DNA from: Perlabentimonas sp041656735
Lineage (GTDB): Bacteria; Bacteroidota; Bacteroidia; Bacteroidales; Tenuifilaceae
Direction of reading: 5' to 3'
Assembly: GCA_041656735.1 (NCBI GenBank)
Contig: JBBACY010000016.1
Coordinates: 1 to 64,000 of the forward strand
Length of the DNA stretch: 64,000 nt
Made by a program: the position numbers and the translations under genes. The notes below the pieces were generated by a model. It searched no databases. It saw only the letters and a program-made list of their open reading frames with translations, and was not told the DNA's origin. Below are positions 62,619 through 64,000 of the stretch, piece by piece (the stretch's first letter is position 1; each line of letters starts with the position of its first letter).

Positions 62619-63371
62619 TTATTCTTCCAACTCATTTTTAATCCAGTCGTAACCCTTTTCTTCTAGGTCAAGGGCAAGCTCTTTCCCTCCAGTTTTAACA
62701 ATTCTTCCATTGTAGAGAATATGTACAAAGTCTGGCACAATATAATCTAATAGCCTTTGGTAGTGAGTTATAACTATGGTTGAGTTATCTGGTTTTTTTA
62801 ATTTATTTACACCATTGGCTACAATGCGAAGGGCGTCAATGTCGAGCCCCGAGTCGGTTTCGTCAAGAATTGCCAATTTGGGCTCAAGCATAGCCATTTG
62901 GAATATCTCATTCTTTTTCTTCTCTCCACCAGAAAACCCTTCGTTTACCGCACGGTTGGTAAGGGCTGAGTCTATTTCAACCAGCTCCTTGCGCTCGCGC
63001 ATAAGTTTCAGAAAATCTGACGCTGTAACGGGGGCAAGACCTTTGTGCTTGCGGTGCTCGTTTAGCGCAGTTTTCATAAAGTTTACCATACTTACGCCTG
63101 GTATTTCAATGGGGTACTGAAAGCTAAGGAATAGCCCTTCGCGCGAGCGCTCCTCGGGCGATAGCTCGAAAATATCTTTACCATTAAAGGTAATTTCGCC
63201 TTGGGTAACCTCAAAAAGTTCGCGACCAGCTAATACGGCGCCTAGGGTACTTTTACCCGACCCATTGGGACCCATAATGGCGTGTACTTCGCCTGGTTTT
63301 ATGCTAAGGTTTACCCCTTTTAGTATCTCTTTGCCGTTTATGCTGGCGTGTAGGTTTTTTATTGTTAACAT
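62619..63371 (-). CDS. sufC: Fe-S cluster assembly ATPase SufC
   Basis: ABC-type ATPase of the SufBC2D scaffold, 250 residues. Walker A GPNGSGKST (about 34-42), Q loop FQYPIEIPGV, signature SGGEKKKNEI, Walker B LAILDETDSGLDIDAL and switch His in VITHYQRLLDYI. The SufC-type signature SGGE(K)KKNEI distinguishes it from transport ATPases. It lies between sufB (44 bp) and sufD (70 bp). Confidence 0.97.
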   Translation of the reverse strand: MLTIKNLHASINGKEILKGVNLSIKPGEVHAIMGPNGSGKSTLGAVLAGRELFEVTQGEITFNGKDIFELSPEERSREGLFLSFQYPIEIPGVSMVNFMKTALNEHRKHKGLAPVTASDFLKLMRERKELVEIDSALTNRAVNEGFSGGEKKKNEIFQMAMLEPKLAILDETDSGLDIDALRIVANGVNKLKKPDNSTIVITHYQRLLDYIVPDFVHILYNGRIVKTGGKELALDLEEKGYDWIKNELEE

Positions 63372-63415
63372 GATTTGTAACTTTTATATCTATATAATAT
63401 TATGAGTTTAATTCC

Positions 63416-64000
63416 TTATCCAACGCTGCCTTCCAAACTTATTTGCAGCAGTTTTTGTGCTTCAACAGCAAACTCCATGGGTAACTTATTTAACACCTCC
63501 TTGGCGTAGCCGTTAATAATGAGCGCAACGGCGTCCTCGGTTGAAATGCCACGCTGGTTACAGTAGAAAATTTGATCTTCGCCAATTTTCGATGTGGTGG
63601 CTTCGTGCTCAACAATTGCCGTGGGGTTATCTACCTCAATGTACGGAAATGTGTGTGCACCGCATTTATCGCCGAGCAGTAGTGAGTCGCATTGCGAGAA
63701 ATTGCGAGCGTTTTCAGCATTTTTAACCACCTTAACCAAACCGCGGTAGCTGTTATTGCTTACGCCAGCCGATATACCTTTTGATACGATTCGGCTTCTG
63801 CTATTTTTACCAATATGAATCATTTTTGAGCCTGTATCGGCCTGCTGGTGATTATTGGTTACGGCAACCGAATAAAATTCGCCGTAGGAGTTATCGCCCA
63901 AAAGTATGCAGCTAGGGTATTTCCATGTGATGGCGGAACCGGTTTCAACCTGTGTCCACGATATTTTACTGTTTTTGCCCTTGCAAATTCCTCGTTTTGT
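63416..64000 (-). CDS. sufB: Fe-S cluster assembly protein SufB, C-terminal part
   Basis: The last 194 codons of sufB and its stop; the frame is open to the window edge, so the N-terminal part lies to the right. Visible marks are the KGKNSKISWTQVETGSAITW segment, WKYPSC, LLGDNSYGEFYSVAVTNN, IHIGKNSRSRIVSKGISA, and the C-terminal EHEATTSKIGEDQIFYCNQR and GFVNELPMEFAVEA-like end, where Cys and Glu residues take part in cluster assembly. It is the first suf gene seen here; the promoter must lie outside. Confidence 0.95.
   Translation of the reverse strand, partial: TKRGICKGKNSKISWTQVETGSAITWKYPSCILLGDNSYGEFYSVAVTNNHQQADTGSKMIHIGKNSRSRIVSKGISAGVSNNSYRGLVKVVKNAENARNFSQCDSLLLGDKCGAHTFPYIEVDNPTAIVEHEATTSKIGEDQIFYCNQRGISTEDAVALIINGYAKEVLNKLPMEFAVEAQKLLQISLEGSVG

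Overview
The window is chromosomal DNA from a member of the Bacteroidota, most likely in or near the Bacteroidales. Supporting signs are the T9SS translocon protein SprA in the ruvA-sprA-gcvH order, a long three-domain IspG, a futalosine-pathway MqnC, serpin lipoproteins, DUF4837, IPExxxVDY and DUF1987 family proteins, and many promoters with the Bacteroidota consensus (TTTG, 19-21 nt, TAnnTTTG). All assignments come from reading the sequence and recognising families; no database search was run.

Layout. 1-123: the 3' end of a group II intron. 139-6221 (minus): an envelope and isoprenoid block with a DUF4837 lipoprotein, lytic transglycosylase, tatA, rseP, dxr and an M23 peptidase. 6430-6612: initiator tRNA with its own promoter and terminator. 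6677-10753: ispG (minus), then a universal stress protein and a MORN/TonB protein (plus). 10938-13625 (minus): lysC-lysA behind what looks like a leader-peptide attenuator. 13823-22113 (plus): an accessory island of exported lipoproteins bounded by two paralogous serpin genes; one lipoprotein gene is split by an IS4-family element. 22266-24126: ECF sigma factor overlapping a membrane-anchored beta-barrel partner. 24240-30966: rimP-nusA-infB, then lepA.

31041-32927 (minus): a SiaC-like protein and a cytoplasmic GH16-fold protein without its catalytic glutamates. 33580-36459 (minus): crcB and a two-component system. 36527-36667 (plus): a promoter-to-terminator unit without an ORF, a candidate small RNA. 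36678-39462 (minus): IPExxxVDY protein, rnc, fabF, acpP. 39642-44792: purN (plus), then M23 peptidase, YitT, DUF59, sufE, mqnC (all minus). 44937-54506 (plus): pdxA-ruvA-sprA and gcvH. 54581-59659: thiL (minus), DUF2185 protein, tig, two small genes and clpP (plus). 59956-64000 (minus): sufS, sufD, sufC and the C-terminal part of sufB, which runs off the right edge.

How the genes connect. dxr and ispG belong to the MEP isoprenoid pathway. IspG and MqnC carry [4Fe-4S] clusters that the SUF genes would supply. lysC and lysA are the first and last steps of lysine/DAP synthesis for peptidoglycan, which the transglycosylase and M23 peptidases remodel. RseP, TatA and SprA act in envelope proteolysis and export. 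rimP-nusA-infB-lepA, the initiator tRNA, tig and clpP are translation, folding and turnover genes. The most unusual features are the lysC attenuator, the degenerate GH16/SiaC pair, the orphan small-RNA unit and the serpin-bounded island with its IS insertion.
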